This document shows positions 35,406 to 48,306 of a DNA stretch of 64,000 nt, one piece after another. The stretch's first letter is position 1; each line of letters begins with the position of its first letter. Source of the stretch: Boswellia sacra. Lineage: Eukaryota; Streptophyta; Magnoliopsida; Sapindales; Burseraceae. A program made the translations under genes and the position numbers. The stretch is from contig SNVD02006121.1 in assembly GCA_013180625.2 (NCBI GenBank), forward strand, positions 62,001 through 126,000. The letters are read 5' to 3'. The notes below the pieces were generated by a model that had not been told where the DNA came from, made no database searches, and was given only the letters and a program-made list of their open reading frames with translations.

Positions 35406-36999
35406 TTTGAAAGGAGTGGTCCTTTTTCTATATAAAAATAATGATACTAAAATTTAGATTCGAGTGGAAGTGGCTGTTATTAAATTCTTGCAACTTTCGT
35501 TAGCCTTATATTGTAAGGCACACTGAGGAACTGTCATACTAGTCTTGTCTGAGTCTATGCAGAAGGTGAGCATTGCCTACAAGGGGTGCAGATCAATGCT
35601 TTCAATGGAGATGGAATGGCGTATTTCCTCATCGAGCCTTGAAGCAAGAATTGCAATTATTATAATTCTAGGAGTTCTGCTGATTTTAATTCACGTTGAC
35701 GTATATGCTTACCTTAACTCCATGAAATGTGATTATCATGAAATTCTTGATTCAGTTCTAAAGAGTAATTTTATTTGTTTCAGTTTCTTGAAATTCATCT
35801 CTATTCTTTTAAAGAAACTGATACAAAAAGAGTGTTTGTGAGCAGAACTTCCTCTTATAAATGACATATTAAAGAAGCATGGAGCTGAGGGGGAAGAAGA
35901 GTTAGGCCAAGCACAATTTGCACAACTACTCCAGAATGTTTTACAAGACATAGCAGATGCCTTGGCTGAGAAGCCTGTTGTCGTTATTCAGAACATCAAG
36001 ATCATTAACGGTTCTAAGCTAAGAATGGTAATTTGTTACCTCATCCTCGTCTTTAGTTTTAATTGATCATTCCCTTGTTTCAGTATTTTCCGACGAGTAT
36101 TGGTTCAAGATACTTGCATCTTGGACTCAACTTATTATATGTCTAGTTGTTAAGCTTTTTTGAGTATCTGTTGTTTTTGATAGTTAATGCCATATAAAAC
36201 TGCTTGCATAAAACATTCTATTCTCCGTCCAAAAGGAATCTTCGTTGTACATGGTGGCAAATTCTGGGTCAAGGGGGGATTATTTTAAGTTGAAGAAATA
36301 ACAGCAAAATTATTTCGAGGAAATTTTCAAACTTATTTCGACTGAGAGAATCATGCATTAATGATGATTCGGGACCTAGTTCTTTGTAGCAAGCTGGACC
36401 ACTGGGATGTTCCATCTGGTGAAGATAAAGTATTTTGTAGTACCTATGTTAAGCTACAGGATAACCTAAGCCCTTCAGTTGGTCTCACAAAGAAAGTCAT
36501 GAGGAAGAAATTTTTGAAAAACACACATATATTTAACTAACTCGTACACTTAAAAAGTATTATGAAATAGAAATTACATTAGGAACGTTTACCTACTGCT
36601 TTAGTTTGAAGTAACATTGTCATTTCCTTAAAAACTTGGTTCTTATCTGGTAAATTGTTATAACCTCTTCTTGAAACGTGGCAGCTATTGGCAGATGAGA
36701 AGCGATTGAACGATGTTGTGGGGAAGATACTGCAAGAAAAGAAGAGCTTAGGGGAAGACCGATTGAGCACAGATGTTATCAGGGGTTTCCTAGAGAAAAA
36801 TGGGAAAGAGTATGGCTTGCCACCCTCAGAAGCCAATGAAGCAGTTGTTCTTCTCTATGATGCTGTATTTGCAGATGTAGAGAGCACTAAGAGAGCTGTG
36901 AAAATGGAAGATGAATATAGGGAACTTGTGAAGGACATTCTAGAGAAATTTGCAGAGCAGCTCGAGGCTAACCCTGTCTATCATGATTGTGAATATTGA
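34534..36999 (+). CDS. EF-hand calcium-binding family protein (4 exons, 331 aa)
   Basis: Plant EF-hand family protein of unknown cellular role, presumably soluble. Exons are 34534-34837, 34929-35123, 35846-36027 and 36685-36999; all introns are GT-AG and the frames join. I chose the start MSDGGLTVVDGSQLLQSL because it is the conserved family start. An in-frame ATG 54 codons upstream (34372) would add a basic, unconserved leader. One EF-hand-like loop is visible at the end of exon 2 (about residues 138-149): D-T-G-D-K-G-K-I-S-K-S-Q, preceded by NLFTDLD. It has the Gly at position 6 and Ile at position 8, but Gly and Lys at positions 3 and 5 and Gln at 12, so calcium affinity may be weak. Later segments HGAEGEEELGQAQFAQLLQ and EDRLSTDVIRGFLEKNGKEY resemble further, more degenerate EF-hand helices. 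There is no signal peptide or membrane span. Confidence 0.85.
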
Positions 37000-37692
37000 G
37001 AGATTGGTTATTTGAGCTTGACCTTTTGGCGGCATCACATATCATTTGGATTTTTAAGGTTCATATTTACCAGTCAGCCTAAAACGAAGACGTGAAAAGT
37101 ACAATATAACATCAGCTCATACTAATGTTGGTTCTATCATATTTATTGTTGTAAACTAGATAATGAGAATTTGGGGCCTTTGTGTGTTGAATAGGCTATA
37201 TCAGATGGTGTTTTCCAGTTGGTTTTCCCTTATCTTCATTTTTTTGATAACTAAGAATCATCTCAGAATGGATTTCTAGGATGGCAATGAGTCAGTTCTG
37301 GAATTGACCGATGTCACCCGGTCATGTGCCAGATGTTAATATCAGAATCGACTTCCACGAGACCACGAGTCCAATAATTCTTATTTAATCTTTTTATTGC
37401 GTTTACTTTACAAAAATTAATTACATACCATAAATTAACACTAAATATAACAAACAAAGTCTAGATAACCTATTTAATAAACAAAACCTAAATGACACAT
37501 AAAGCAAACAAAGTCTCAAATGACACACAGGTATATCCAAAATAAAAATATTTTAATATTTTATTTAAAATAATAAAAATAATTATATATATTTATAAGA
37601 TTCTTAGTCTGTTTTGGTCTGATTTGTCTAATTTCAAACCTAATACTATGACCGTTCTATTTATATGAACCCAAAACTATCATAAAACTATT
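37000..37692. other. 3' flank of the EF-hand gene
   Basis: Probable 3'UTR to about 37200, then AT-rich DNA without recognisable features. Confidence 0.4.
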
Positions 37693-38661
37693 GGGCTGCG
37701 TTTGGTGCACCATATATGATTGTATAATTATTACTGTAACGGATAGCATTGTATAAAATTGTATAGTATAGGATTGATTAAACTCTATACTGTGTTTGGT
37801 TTATCACTGTATTGTATAAATATTATACAATACTGTGTTTGATAAAAGATTGTATTTAACTATATTAAATTCCTTACAATAATAAAAATGGTTTAAAATT
37901 AATAAAATATTTTGAAATATAATAATTTTAAAAATTATTTATATTAAATTAATTTTCACATAATTAATTTTTATTTAAATATTTAATAAATTATATTTAT
38001 TTGTTAAAATAATTCATTTAAATATTCAATAAACTAATAATTTAAGTATTTATTTATTTATATATGTTTACCGTATTTATTGTCAAAAACTGGAATAAAA
38101 AATAAAATTGTATAATTTAAATCTTTTAATAATATTATATTATATTATAAAATATTATAAAATATAATAATTTTAAAAATTATTTATATTTAATTAATTT
38201 TTTATTTAAATATTTAATAAATTATATTTATTTATTAAAATAATTCATTTAAATATTTAATAAACTAATAATTTAAATATTTATTTATTTATATGTGTTT
38301 GAGGTATTTATTGTAAAAAACTAGAACAAAAAATAAAGTTGTATAATTTAAATATTTTAATAATATTATATTATATTATATTATATTATTAAAATAATAT
38401 TATAATATATTATGTAACATTATATTATATTATATTATTAAAATAATATTATAATATATTATGTAACATTATATTATATTATATTATATAAAACTTATGA
38501 ATTAAAAATTATATTCAACAACCTTCCATATCCTTATCCGACCTTAACACATGGTGGGGTGCATCATTATTTTACCTCCTTTTATGCGGTATTCATACGG
38601 ATCTTATGCAACCTTTTACTATACTATCCTATCCACCCTTCGACCGCACCAAACAGGGTAT
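37693..38661. mobile_element. AT-rich TIR element with GTTTGGTGC ends
   Basis: Starts GGGCTGCGTTTGGTGCACC and ends GACCGCACCAAACAGGG, giving inverted ends around TTTGGTGC. Inside, GTATAGTATAGGATTG near the left is mirrored by TACTATACTATCCTATCC near the right, so the inverted repeat extends inward. The core is nearly pure A/T. Termini of the form GGG-TGTTTGGT are common for small plant elements of the hAT type. I did not find a secure target duplication. Confidence 0.55.
37905..38480. repeat. AT-rich tandem duplications (about 245 bp, then about 75 bp)
   Basis: The segment beginning TATAATAATTTTAAAAATT at about 37920 is repeated from about 38165 with few changes, a unit of about 245 bp. Immediately after, TTATATTATATTATTAAAATAA units repeat (about 38370-38480) around TATTATGTAACAT. 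It lies inside the TIR element at 37693-38661. Confidence 0.7.
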
Positions 38662-40617
38662 AAAAAAATTTTATGTGAACAGTATCTTTTATACTATACT
38701 ATACGGGCTGCCAACGTTCTGGTTCCAAGGGTTTAGAGGTCCATGGCTCTAATTATCATCCCTATTCTAGTTCCTAAAGTTTGCGGAAATGTTTCTCGAA
38801 ATCATATTACTCCTAGACTAATCATTTGAGCAAAACAATGCGCAAAACCATTGTCTTTTGCTGAATAAATTGTCCTCAACCAGAATCTGAAATGTAAAAT
38901 GCATTTGGTCTAAGTTGTTTTGAAAATGTGAAAACTTAAAAAGGGGATTAATACACCAACAGAGATCTACGCTAGGTGACAGCATAGACAACAAGCTGAT
39001 TGGTTTTAAAAATAAATGGATCTGCAGCGGTCCCAACAGATTTGATACATAATGTGCCTTATATGCTGATAGGCAAATATAAGCAATGATAACAGGAAAA
39101 GCATACGCCGAATGTACGCCAATTATCTTTAATTTACAATCTGAACGCTTTATTGTCACACCATGTGACACATGCCCCACCCGCACCCACTTTCTCAAAC
39201 TTCAAAGGCTTGACAAAGTGCTTTTGGAAGGAAGCACCACATGCCACGACGCCCCACGCATGGCGAACATAACCCAATGGCCAGAATTTAGTCGCCTACA
39301 TACTTCGGACTCTTTAAATAAAACAGAAATATGCCAGTACATTCAGACTATTCAGTACTTAGTGCAGTGGAAGCATAGATCTGTGGTCCGACCTAATCAC
39401 AACATGGGGTTTTCATGTCTTTTTGTTTGCTTTAGCCCTTTCAGATTAGCCACATCAGATTATTCTCTCTGGCAATTTCTGAACCATTGAATCTGAGGTC
39501 CAAACAATAGTTATCAACTTTCACCATCAAGAATTAACCACATTAATTAGGGCCACAATCACTGATTGGATAGAATTAGCATGTGATATGCTATATTATT
39601 ATTACATTATCTGTCACAAAAAATGGTCGAATCCAATATTCTTACCAGGTTTTACATCTGACATTAGTGTAGTAAGCATTGGGAACCACCAACTAGTGGC
39701 AATGGCAATCTGAGCAAAGCATAAAGGTAGAACACAAAGAAATGTACATGCAGCAGCATGCAGCTTGCTATGGAGTAAAGCATGGAAAATGCAAACAAAC
39801 ATAGAGAGAATGTGTCTCCACTGCTTCGAATATTATAGAGAATATCCATTATGATAGATAGATGTCATAAATTGAAACAATGTGGACCAAGTTTCGTCGG
39901 AGATAATTAAATGTGATGATGGGTTTGATTCTGATTTTTCACAACCTAGATAGATTCCATATCTGATCCATCACCATTCTATTAATGCAAGACACGCTGG
40001 TTATTGCCTGGATTTATTGTATCAGAATCATGCTTTTATTCAGCCCTGCAACCAACACATTTAGTGCCAGGAAATAGCTATCCAAGTTTTTTTTTTTCTT
40101 TTTTTCTTTTTCTTTTTTAAAATAATGCCGTTAAATAACAAAATTAAAGTTCATCATGTCAACCATTCGCTTCTTATATGTGCCAAGTTTATATGGATTG
40201 ATATCTCCAGGATACAACAACAGTTCACATAATAGATATGACAAGATCTAAACAAGATTTTGAACCAGCTCTGAAACAAAACTAGAAATCGTTATTGATA
40301 ACCAATGAGTGACATCGGAAGGGAAGAGTAGTAGCCTCTCCTGAAAGGCCATATTGAACAACGCTTCTCACTTCTGCTACATAAAACAACATGGTACAAA
40401 GAAGACACGAAAATGAATAATGGTACATAATTTATTTTTTTTATTATTATTTTTTTTTTGGGGCGATGAGGGAACTTAAAATTGAACAACGGTGCATACT
40501 AATAGATACCGAAGTAGAGCTCCACGACATATAAGTACCTTCCCGAGGCATTATGAGATGCACACATCATAATAAAAGTTGGCCTTTCTAAGGGCTACCA
40601 CAACAGCTGAATGCACT
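38662..40617. other. Spacer between convergent genes, no gene seen
   Basis: Two overlapping ORFs on opposite strands (38818-39198 minus, 39086-39490 plus) lie in a block of higher GC (39080-39330) but have no recognisable domain or splice structure. The 3'UTR of the minus-strand gene probably reaches to about 40300. A (T)n/(A)n-rich tract lies at 40087-40120 and 40430-40465. Confidence 0.4.
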
Positions 40618-42830
40618 TCATTCTTTGCCATCAGCAGCACGAAGTGAACCTAGTTGAACAGGAGCTTGAGTTCCTACAACCTTAGATGACCCATAAATAG
40701 AGAGGTCAACACCTTGAGTCTTCTCCTTCTCAATTTGTTCTTTGATCCAGAAATATGTAATTCTCAGCCCATCCTACAGCATAACAAGATTTGATATGAA
40801 TACAAAGAATGACTTAAAAAAATAAGTACACTAATTAAAAAGACTTAGTTTGGAGTTCCTAATTCTCTTCTAATAAGAACTTCTAATAGAAGTAACCACA
40901 ATTTATCCTGAATTTAAAAGTAAAAAGAAAATTAGCATCCAAGAAGAGGGAACTTCATATTTTAGTACCTTCAACTTCATTGACGGTGCCCAACCAAGCT
41001 TCTCTTTGATCAGTGTGTTGTCTGAATTACGACCACGAACCCCCTCAGGGCCAGGAATGTGGTGGATAGGAAGCTTCTTGTCCTCAAAGCTAAGAACAAT
41101 TTCAGCCATCTCGTTCATGCTAACCATTTCATCACTTCCAATGTTCACTGGCTCACGGAAGTCAGACTTTGTCAATCTGACACATTGAATTCAAAATAGT
41201 CCGTCAATGAAATGAGTTGAAAATGATTAACTTTAAAATAAACATGTAGTCAAAACCTGCAGTTAAAATGTCAAGTTTAAATTAGCTCTTCATGTGACAA
41301 ACAAGACAGGGTATGATTGCCACGTCAAGCTCATGGTAATCATCCATGTAATCCATAATTCCATCCTAATCCAATTTCCAAAGGGGAAACAGAGGACATC
41401 TTACACACAAAAAGATATCACACTTTAAATTCTTTTCAATCTTTCCAAAGTAAAAGACTTGTTTCTTTTACAACATTTCTCAATAGTAATTAATAAGATA
41501 ACAAATATATTCATGATCAAAGCTCAATTGTCCAGACACCAAGAAAGAAACCAAAAACAAGAACTCTATCTCTAGAACATATTTAGAGATCTTTTACAGA
41601 ATTTTTGCATCACTAGTTAGTCTGAGCAAACATATATAGTTCAAGTACAGTGTTGTCACTAGAACTCAACTAACCTGAATTTTTCTCTTACAGCTTCAGC
41701 AAAATTAGAAAAAAAAAAAAAGAAATTTAAGGGACCAAAAAAAAAAAAGAGAAAAGCTTACCTAAGTACACCTTCTACACACTCATCAATGAAGGTGAAA
41801 GATCGGGTCTGAAGTCCATCACCCCACATCTCAAACTTGTCAAGGGAAGTGATAGCCTTTCTGCAAAAAGCAGCAGGAGCCTTTTCCCTTCCACCTGTGA
41901 TAAATAGCAAAAGCACAAATTTAGTAAAGTCCAGAACGGCAACAAAATCATCTTTACATGTAAATGCTCATTTGAGTAAAGGACTAACCTTTCCATGTTC
42001 CAAAAGGACCATAGATATTGTGGAACCTTCCAATACGGCACTCAATTCCAAAGTCTTTGGTGTAGTGCTTGCACAACTCCTCAGTCGCAAGCTTCTCCAA
42101 GCCATAAGCATCTTGAGGCTAAAAGCCCAAATGAAATGAATGAAAATCATTACTTAGAACCACTATTTATGAATCTAACATAAAAGCAGATTCAATGCTT
42201 ATTAACCACTTAGAGCAACAAACCTCTGCAGGCCAGGCATCAGACTCCCTCAAACTAACATTAGTTTCCAGCTGCTTAAATTCAGGGTAGATGCAAGCAC
42301 TAGAGGCATAGAAGAACCTGCACAATAACTTCAACTATGTGATTCAAGAAACAAAATTTCAACGTATGCGTGGTTTTCATTGTAGAAATACCAAGAAACA
42401 CTATATTGAAAACAACTAACCTCTTAACTCCGTTGATCCTAGAGGCCTCAAGCATGTTGAAGCTGATCATTGTATTGTTATACATGATGACAGAGTGGTT
42501 GGACTGAATGAAGCCCATACCACCCATATCAGCAGCAAGGTTAAAAACATGGTCAACCCCCGTGGTAACCTTCAAGCAATTGTCCATGACCCTAAGGTCA
42601 ACAAGGTGGAATTCATGACAGAACATATCCTCAGGCATGTGCTCATTCTTCTTCCAGTCAGAAGCAATAATGTAGTGCCCCTCAGTCTTCAAACGCCGAG
42701 CAATGTGAGAGGCGATAAAACCACCTGCCCCAGTGATGGAGATTCTGAGTTTCTCAGAGGGCCAGTAAGGTTCCCTCTCGAGTGCCTCATAGGTGTATGC
42801 CCCATAGGTGGTTCCATCAGTGCTCCCCAT
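40618..42830 (-). CDS. GME: GDP-mannose 3,5-epimerase (6 coding exons, 376 aa)
   Basis: Cytosolic enzyme that converts GDP-D-mannose to GDP-L-galactose (and GDP-L-gulose), the entry to the Smirnoff-Wheeler vitamin C pathway and a source of L-galactose for cell walls. Coding exons on the minus strand: 42830-42421, 42317-42224, 42118-41989, 41894-41762, 41176-40969 and 40773-40618, totalling 1131 bp with the stop. It starts MGSTDGTTYGAYTYEALERE and ends QLGSLRAADGKE. The NAD-binding Rossmann loop is TGAGGFIASHIARRL (about residues 33-47). The catalytic cysteine lies in SSACIYPEF (Cys145), the YxxxK pair in DAYGLEKLATEE (Tyr173, Lys177), and the later lysine follows in the WKGGREKAPAAFCRK segment. 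Arabidopsis numbering is one higher after the first of these, because this protein has one Thr where I recall two (QLETNVSL). Highly conserved, intact SDR-family enzyme. Confidence 0.96.
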
Positions 42831-43625
42831 TCTACAGCTATCAAATGGATCAGATATGCATAGAATTCACAAGTATGACTGGATCAAAGTTAATATTTTC
42901 ACTCTAAAAATCAAGACTGCTTAAAAATTGTAAAATTTTATGCTTGCACAAAATGAAATAAAGAATTAGCATACACGGGAGTATAACCTAATTCATGCAA
43001 TATTCTTCATATAATTGATAGGACCAGAAAACCAAAAATAAACTAGGAAATCCCTTACATACACTTCCAAAAATCTCACATCCATGCAAATATTAAGAAA
43101 GCAAGAGCAAAATTAGAACGAACAATAACATAACATGATTCAAAATTGCTTGCAGAGCAAGGAGGAAGACAGGATTACAAGACAACACCTGTTCCCTCTT
43201 GGGAAGTATTAAAAAATATTTAAACCAATGAAAATAATTATCAAACACATGAAGGACCATACTAATCTATCATATTTTCCAGTTTTCCACTCTTCTCTCA
43301 CTTTTGCGGCAACTTAACCAGAGAACAACCCCTCAAAGTCAGAACACGATCCACCAATGTGACTCACAAAGCAACCAAACAAAGAATTCAACACTTATCC
43401 ACATGTTTTCCTGCTTAAAATCAAAAGGAAGGCAAAGAAAAAGCACACGAGAACCCTTAAAAACAGAGCATTGAAACAGAGTAAGCAAAACCCAGAAGAC
43501 TTTTTCACCTGAAAAGACTTCAACTTGAGAAGCTTTCACAAGAAAAGAGGATAATGCAAGAGAGAACTGTGGCTTAGAATATAAGAAGCGAAGGAATTGA
43601 GAGAAGCGCCCCTATAACGCTTCAC
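42831..43625 (-). other. 5' leader and probable 5'UTR intron of GME
   Basis: On the minus strand a possible donor CTTTTCAG|GTGAAAAAG at 43508 and an acceptor GCTGTAG|A just before the start codon (42832) would give a leader intron of about 680 bp. Introns in the 5'UTR are common for plant housekeeping genes. The AT/T-rich composition of 42850-43500 fits an intron. Transcripts would be needed to confirm it. Confidence 0.5.
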
Positions 43626-43633
43626 CTTCTATT

Positions 43634-43643
43634 CTATATATAG
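43634..43643 (-). promoter_or_regulatory. Probable TATA box of GME
   Basis: CTATATATAG (palindromic) lies 10-15 bases upstream of a pyrimidine-rich stretch. It is about 125 bases above the proposed leader splice donor, in the right place for a minus-strand core promoter. Confidence 0.5.
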
Positions 43644-43649
43644 ACGGAG

Positions 43650-46600
43650 ACGCAGCTGAGACAGAGCAGACCAATCTGCCACAAATTATTTTAGTTTTAT
43701 TTCCTTCGATATAATATCCATTTTAAATCAATCATTATTAAGAGAGAGATTTTTTTTTTTCTTTAAATTCAGGACACAAATGGTCATGCTGTAAAGTTCT
43801 TGTACTTTTTGCTTCAAGTGCTTGTACCCGGATTAGATTCTGAATTAACATCAGGAAGAGATTTCGAATTCTAAAATATGCATTTTATATACTGTTTGAT
43901 ATTGTTATATTATGAGATAACCTAATATTCCTCTATTTTTTTAAATATATAGTATGAATTTTTTAACAAAAATTATTCATTCACGGATCAACTGGTGATG
44001 AAAAATATTTTTACTTTTTTTTCACTCTAGATCAAAAGGTTGTATAAAATGCTTTCTTCTCTCTTTCGATTATTAATTATTATATTTTATTTTTCTGCTT
44101 AAAACTTACAAATTATACATGTGGATGTGAGATTTGGCATTTTATTCGCGCACTGTTAAGGTTTTATTAAAAAAAAAAAAAAAAAAGAGCTAAATTTCTG
44201 ATCTCCTCTGAGGTTTCAACAAAACCAATTCAGACCCCTTTGATTTGGAAACTTGATACTTACCTCCCATGCTATTGCCTAGAGTCCCAAAAAACAGGGC
44301 AAGTTCCGAATTATTGTTGCTTAAGCTATAATAGTCAACGTGTTTGGTAACCATTTCTCAAACTGATTAAACTTACGTAATCTACTTAAAAAAAAAAAGA
44401 AAATCTGATCTTATAAAGGTTTTCTAAAACCTATTTCAGTTTTTGACATATAAAATGTCTAACTACTCCTTACAAAGGAATAAAAAGTCTTGATTATAAA
44501 ATATTAATAACTAATTATTACATAATACATACATCCATTTTGGTGATTTAAACATAATAACAGTTAAAGCGTATTGGTTTATTAAATGACAAACACCTCT
44601 ATCATATTTTTAAAAAGTATAATAATTTTTAAAAATTGATTTAAGAAACATCCTATAATTTATTTTACAAACTGATTATTAATCCTATACGGTAGAAAAT
44701 GATTATTTCTTAAGTAACAAAAATCTCACAATAGCGTCGACTAAGGTTTTGCATTGCTAACAGGTCAAACTTGTTTGACCAGAGTGCCAACATTCACAAT
44801 AGGGGAGGTAAATACGAATTTTTCAAGCCGAGGGATCCCAAAGGACTTTCAAAACCTCACGACGGTCACATATTTATCCCATATTAAAAAATAATTAAAA
44901 ATCTTTATTTTTTATTTTGCTATGGCATATTCTTCAAGCTGGTAATTTTTTAAGCATTGATAATGACTGGATTTGCATTATTTAATTTTCAGGTCAATAA
45001 TTTAAGAATTTATTATTAATAATTAGATTGTACGGGATCTTACATCTGTTTTTTTAGGAGTAAATTTAATCGGTAAATAGAAAACCCTTGGAATCATTAA
45101 CCGTGCATGTGCGCGAGACATGGCCGCAACTCCGTGGACCCAAAGACGAGCGGTGGAAGAAAATTCTCCGAAAGCCGAATTAAAAGTGAAAGCTCTGTTT
45201 GGTTGGGACCAGCCGAAGCTCCCTGGAAAGTGCTTCCACTTAGCCGCTCATGATTTTAGCCCAAACGCCTATCTTATCACAAGTTGTTTTTTATCCAAAT
45301 AACTAAAAAGTACTTCTGCTTTCGTTTGAGAGTAAAATCTACCGATAAGACCTTTAAATGTTCTTTTCTATGGGAATGCTCCAATAAATATGAATAACTA
45401 AAATTAAATTCTAAAATGCTCCAATAAATATGAATAACTAAAACTAAATTCTAAAGTAAAAATAATCTTAATTAATTAATTATATGATATGCAAAAAAAA
45501 TAATAATAATAGGGTGTTTGGTGCATGGAATTGTACTATTTTACAATTAGGGATAATTTTAAATAAAATAATTACTTGATTAAACTAACAATTAGCTGAT
45601 CGAATCATGTTAAATTCATAGTTGTCCAAACTCTGGCGAAGGGATTCGTTCAGGACTTTTATCTTTTCTCCTGTTTATGTTATTACTTTATTACAAATAA
45701 TTTAAGTAAACAAATCACAATGTGATCTAACTGGCTAACTGATGATAAAAAATAATGTTAAATAATATTAAAAGCCTATCTGATTAGATCTAATATTAAA
45801 AAATTGATTCTATCAAAATACTAAATAAATAATACGATGAAACACATGCATGCACTGTCAAGCCGAGTATTAGACAACTGGATAAACATTAGATTAACCA
45901 ATATTATATTTGAGTTGAGCAATTGTTAATCACATGCACATGTTAATCACGTGTACTAGTTATTTTTTATTATTTTCCTTTAATATTCAATCAAAAAAAT
46001 AAGTGTAGTTGCGCTATTTGCAGCCACTATCAATTTGATGGAATCCAATTTCTAAAAAGATTTTCTTAATTATAATATATCTTTGTAATGAATTATTTGA
46101 AATCATAATACGAAGTGACACATCTTTATCTTTGATTTTCTTTATTTATAAACTTCTCTTACCCAACTTATATAAGCCTTAATTTCTGATTTGATCATCT
46201 AAAATAAAATTATAAATAAAATAATTAAGTGGAATTATTTGGTCCTTGCCCTAAATATAAGCCTAACATCTCCACTTTTTTTTTGGTTAAAAATTTTATT
46301 ACAGTATAAATCATGAATCAATTTACTCTTCCCTACACTAAAATTTTAATAACTGAACTAATTATTGATCTCTACATTCTTGTCCACCCCCATTTTTTCT
46401 TTTTCAATGGTATGAGTATATAATATAAATTATAATGGAGGTGATTTTTTGACATAAAATTTTAACACAAATCTTTGCACATGTTTCTAGTCATACATAA
46501 ATTAATAGTTGAAATAGTTAGTGAATTGACATCATCAAACTTAATTTTTTAACATTAAATCTCTTTTTTTTAATCATTAGATTATGTGAGATCAATGATC

Positions 46601-46950
46601 ATCAATTTGTGTCTATAAACCATGTCAAGATACTTCTAAGGGGTTTAACTCTTGTTCTTTTGTTGGATGTAAGTTTTCTAAGTTTAAAAGCCCAAATTTA
46701 AAGGCTGAAAGATAAGGTCCAATCCAAATAAGGTTGTAAATAAAACAGGCTTAATGAGCCCAATGAGGATACAACCCAATAAGGGTCTTGGGCTAGATCT
46801 TACTTAGATGACACTAGAAGGCCTTACCAAAGCTCACATATAGAGATACATTTCATAAATGCCATATGGCAGCTAGGTGGTATTCTCATATCATAATCTC
46901 CAAAATAAGGGGAAGTAGGGCTTGACCAAGCATGATCACTCGTTAGAATA
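43650..46950. other. AT-rich spacer upstream of GME, no gene seen
   Basis: Contains poly(A) runs (44169-44187), a short tandem duplication of about 44 bp (AATGCTCCAATAAATATGAA... at about 45375-45460) and scattered GTTTGGT-type MITE ends (45195, 45515). No coding segment. The 60-codon frame at 45120-45302 has no protein character that I can support. Confidence 0.45.
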
Positions 46951-46959
46951 CCACCCTTT

Positions 46960-47146
46960 ACCAACTTGCAAATCTTGCCTAGAGATGTTTATGAATACTT
47001 CATCACTTTTATTAATGATTATTCTAGATATGGATATATTTATCTAATTCACAAGAAATCCAAAAGCTTTGAAAAGTTCAAAGAATATAGGATGGAACTG
47101 GATAAAACAATTAGGTAAAAGCATCAAATTTGATTCTTGTTTGAAA
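46960..47146 (+). pseudogene. Copia-type integrase remnant, left part
   Basis: The frame from about 46973 reads RDVYEYFITFINDYSRYGYI followed by LIHKKSKSFEKFKEYR. This is the well-known integrase core segment of Ty1/copia elements (YEYFITF-DDYSRYGYVYL). It then shifts frame into Q-L-G-K-S-I-K and FDSCLKEYG. The intervening part with the second catalytic Asp (R-S-D-x-G-G-E) is missing. The remnant had already lost integrase activity before the hAT element entered at 47154. The left boundary is approximate and no LTR is visible. Confidence 0.75.
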
Positions 47147-48306
47147 GAATATGGCAGGACTGCACGTGGATCGGGTCGGGTTGGAAATTTTTTTTTAGTG
47201 TGCAACCGAATTATAACACGAAATATCGGATCGAGTCGGGTTGGTCAAGTTGGTCAGAGCCCAATTTCACCTTTTTTTAAGCTTGATTTACAACATTATA
47301 TTATGCCATATATATTTTAAAAGTGTATTATTGTACGCAAAACAAGGCCCATTAACAAAATTTAACCTATATTACATACAAAAGAATGACCATTGATATA
47401 AATTAACTTATATCATATACAAATTAAGCTAATTGACATAAATTTAGAACTTTTAAGCCTAATATCTAGTTTACCATTTATCAAAACTTCAAATGCTAAC
47501 AAGTTTATATGTATCAAAATTTCCAAACAAGGATGAAAGTCATGAAACTCAATGATAAACACAACCAAAACTAAAACACTACAAACCCACCCAATATCTC
47601 TCATCTAAGCTAAGCAAAGCAAAAGCACTTTCAACCTAATATACGCTCACCCAACATACAATTTCATTTCATCATTTGAAAGCTACTCAAAATCCAAGTC
47701 TGCAACATATATTATTAGAGTCCAAAACTAAAAAATATAAGGTCTAAAGTGCAACAAATAAGTTTAGAGAGCAAAGTACAAGACACAAATATGGAGTCCA
47801 AACTACAACACATAAATATAAAGTCCAAAGTACAACACAATACACATAATTAACATGCAAATTACAATAATCCAATTGTCCAACAAAGCGTGACATTATC
47901 TCCATGAAACTAAATCTTGGCATTCCACCTACTTGGATTGAAAAAGAATCAAGCCATATTCCAGATTTCCAACAACTTCAAAGTTCAAACAAAAAAAAAT
48001 GAGGAGAAAATAATTAATATTCAACAAGACCACGAAGTTGTCAAAAATAAACCTAAAACTTAAAGCTACCAACCCAATAAAAACTTAACAAGTTTTAACT
48101 ATGTAAAACTCAAATTCAATAATGTTGAAATTAGTTATTACATATGAAATTGGCACTCATCAATCAAGGTCTAAACGCTCAACTACTATTATGGTTGATT
48201 TTAAAACTTCTATATCAATGACAAACAAACACAAATGAAAATAATATAGTTAGTGAAAGACTTAATGCTTTACAATGTAAATTGAAATTATATTTTAGGT
48301 TAATAA

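Noticed and set aside
35545..35841. 98-codon ORF between exons of the EF-hand gene
   Set aside because: It falls wholly within intron 2, and the flanking exons join in frame without it.
38818..39490. Two overlapping opposite ORFs (126 and 134 codons)
   Set aside because: No recognisable motifs, overlapping on opposite strands, no splice continuity. I kept the region as spacer.
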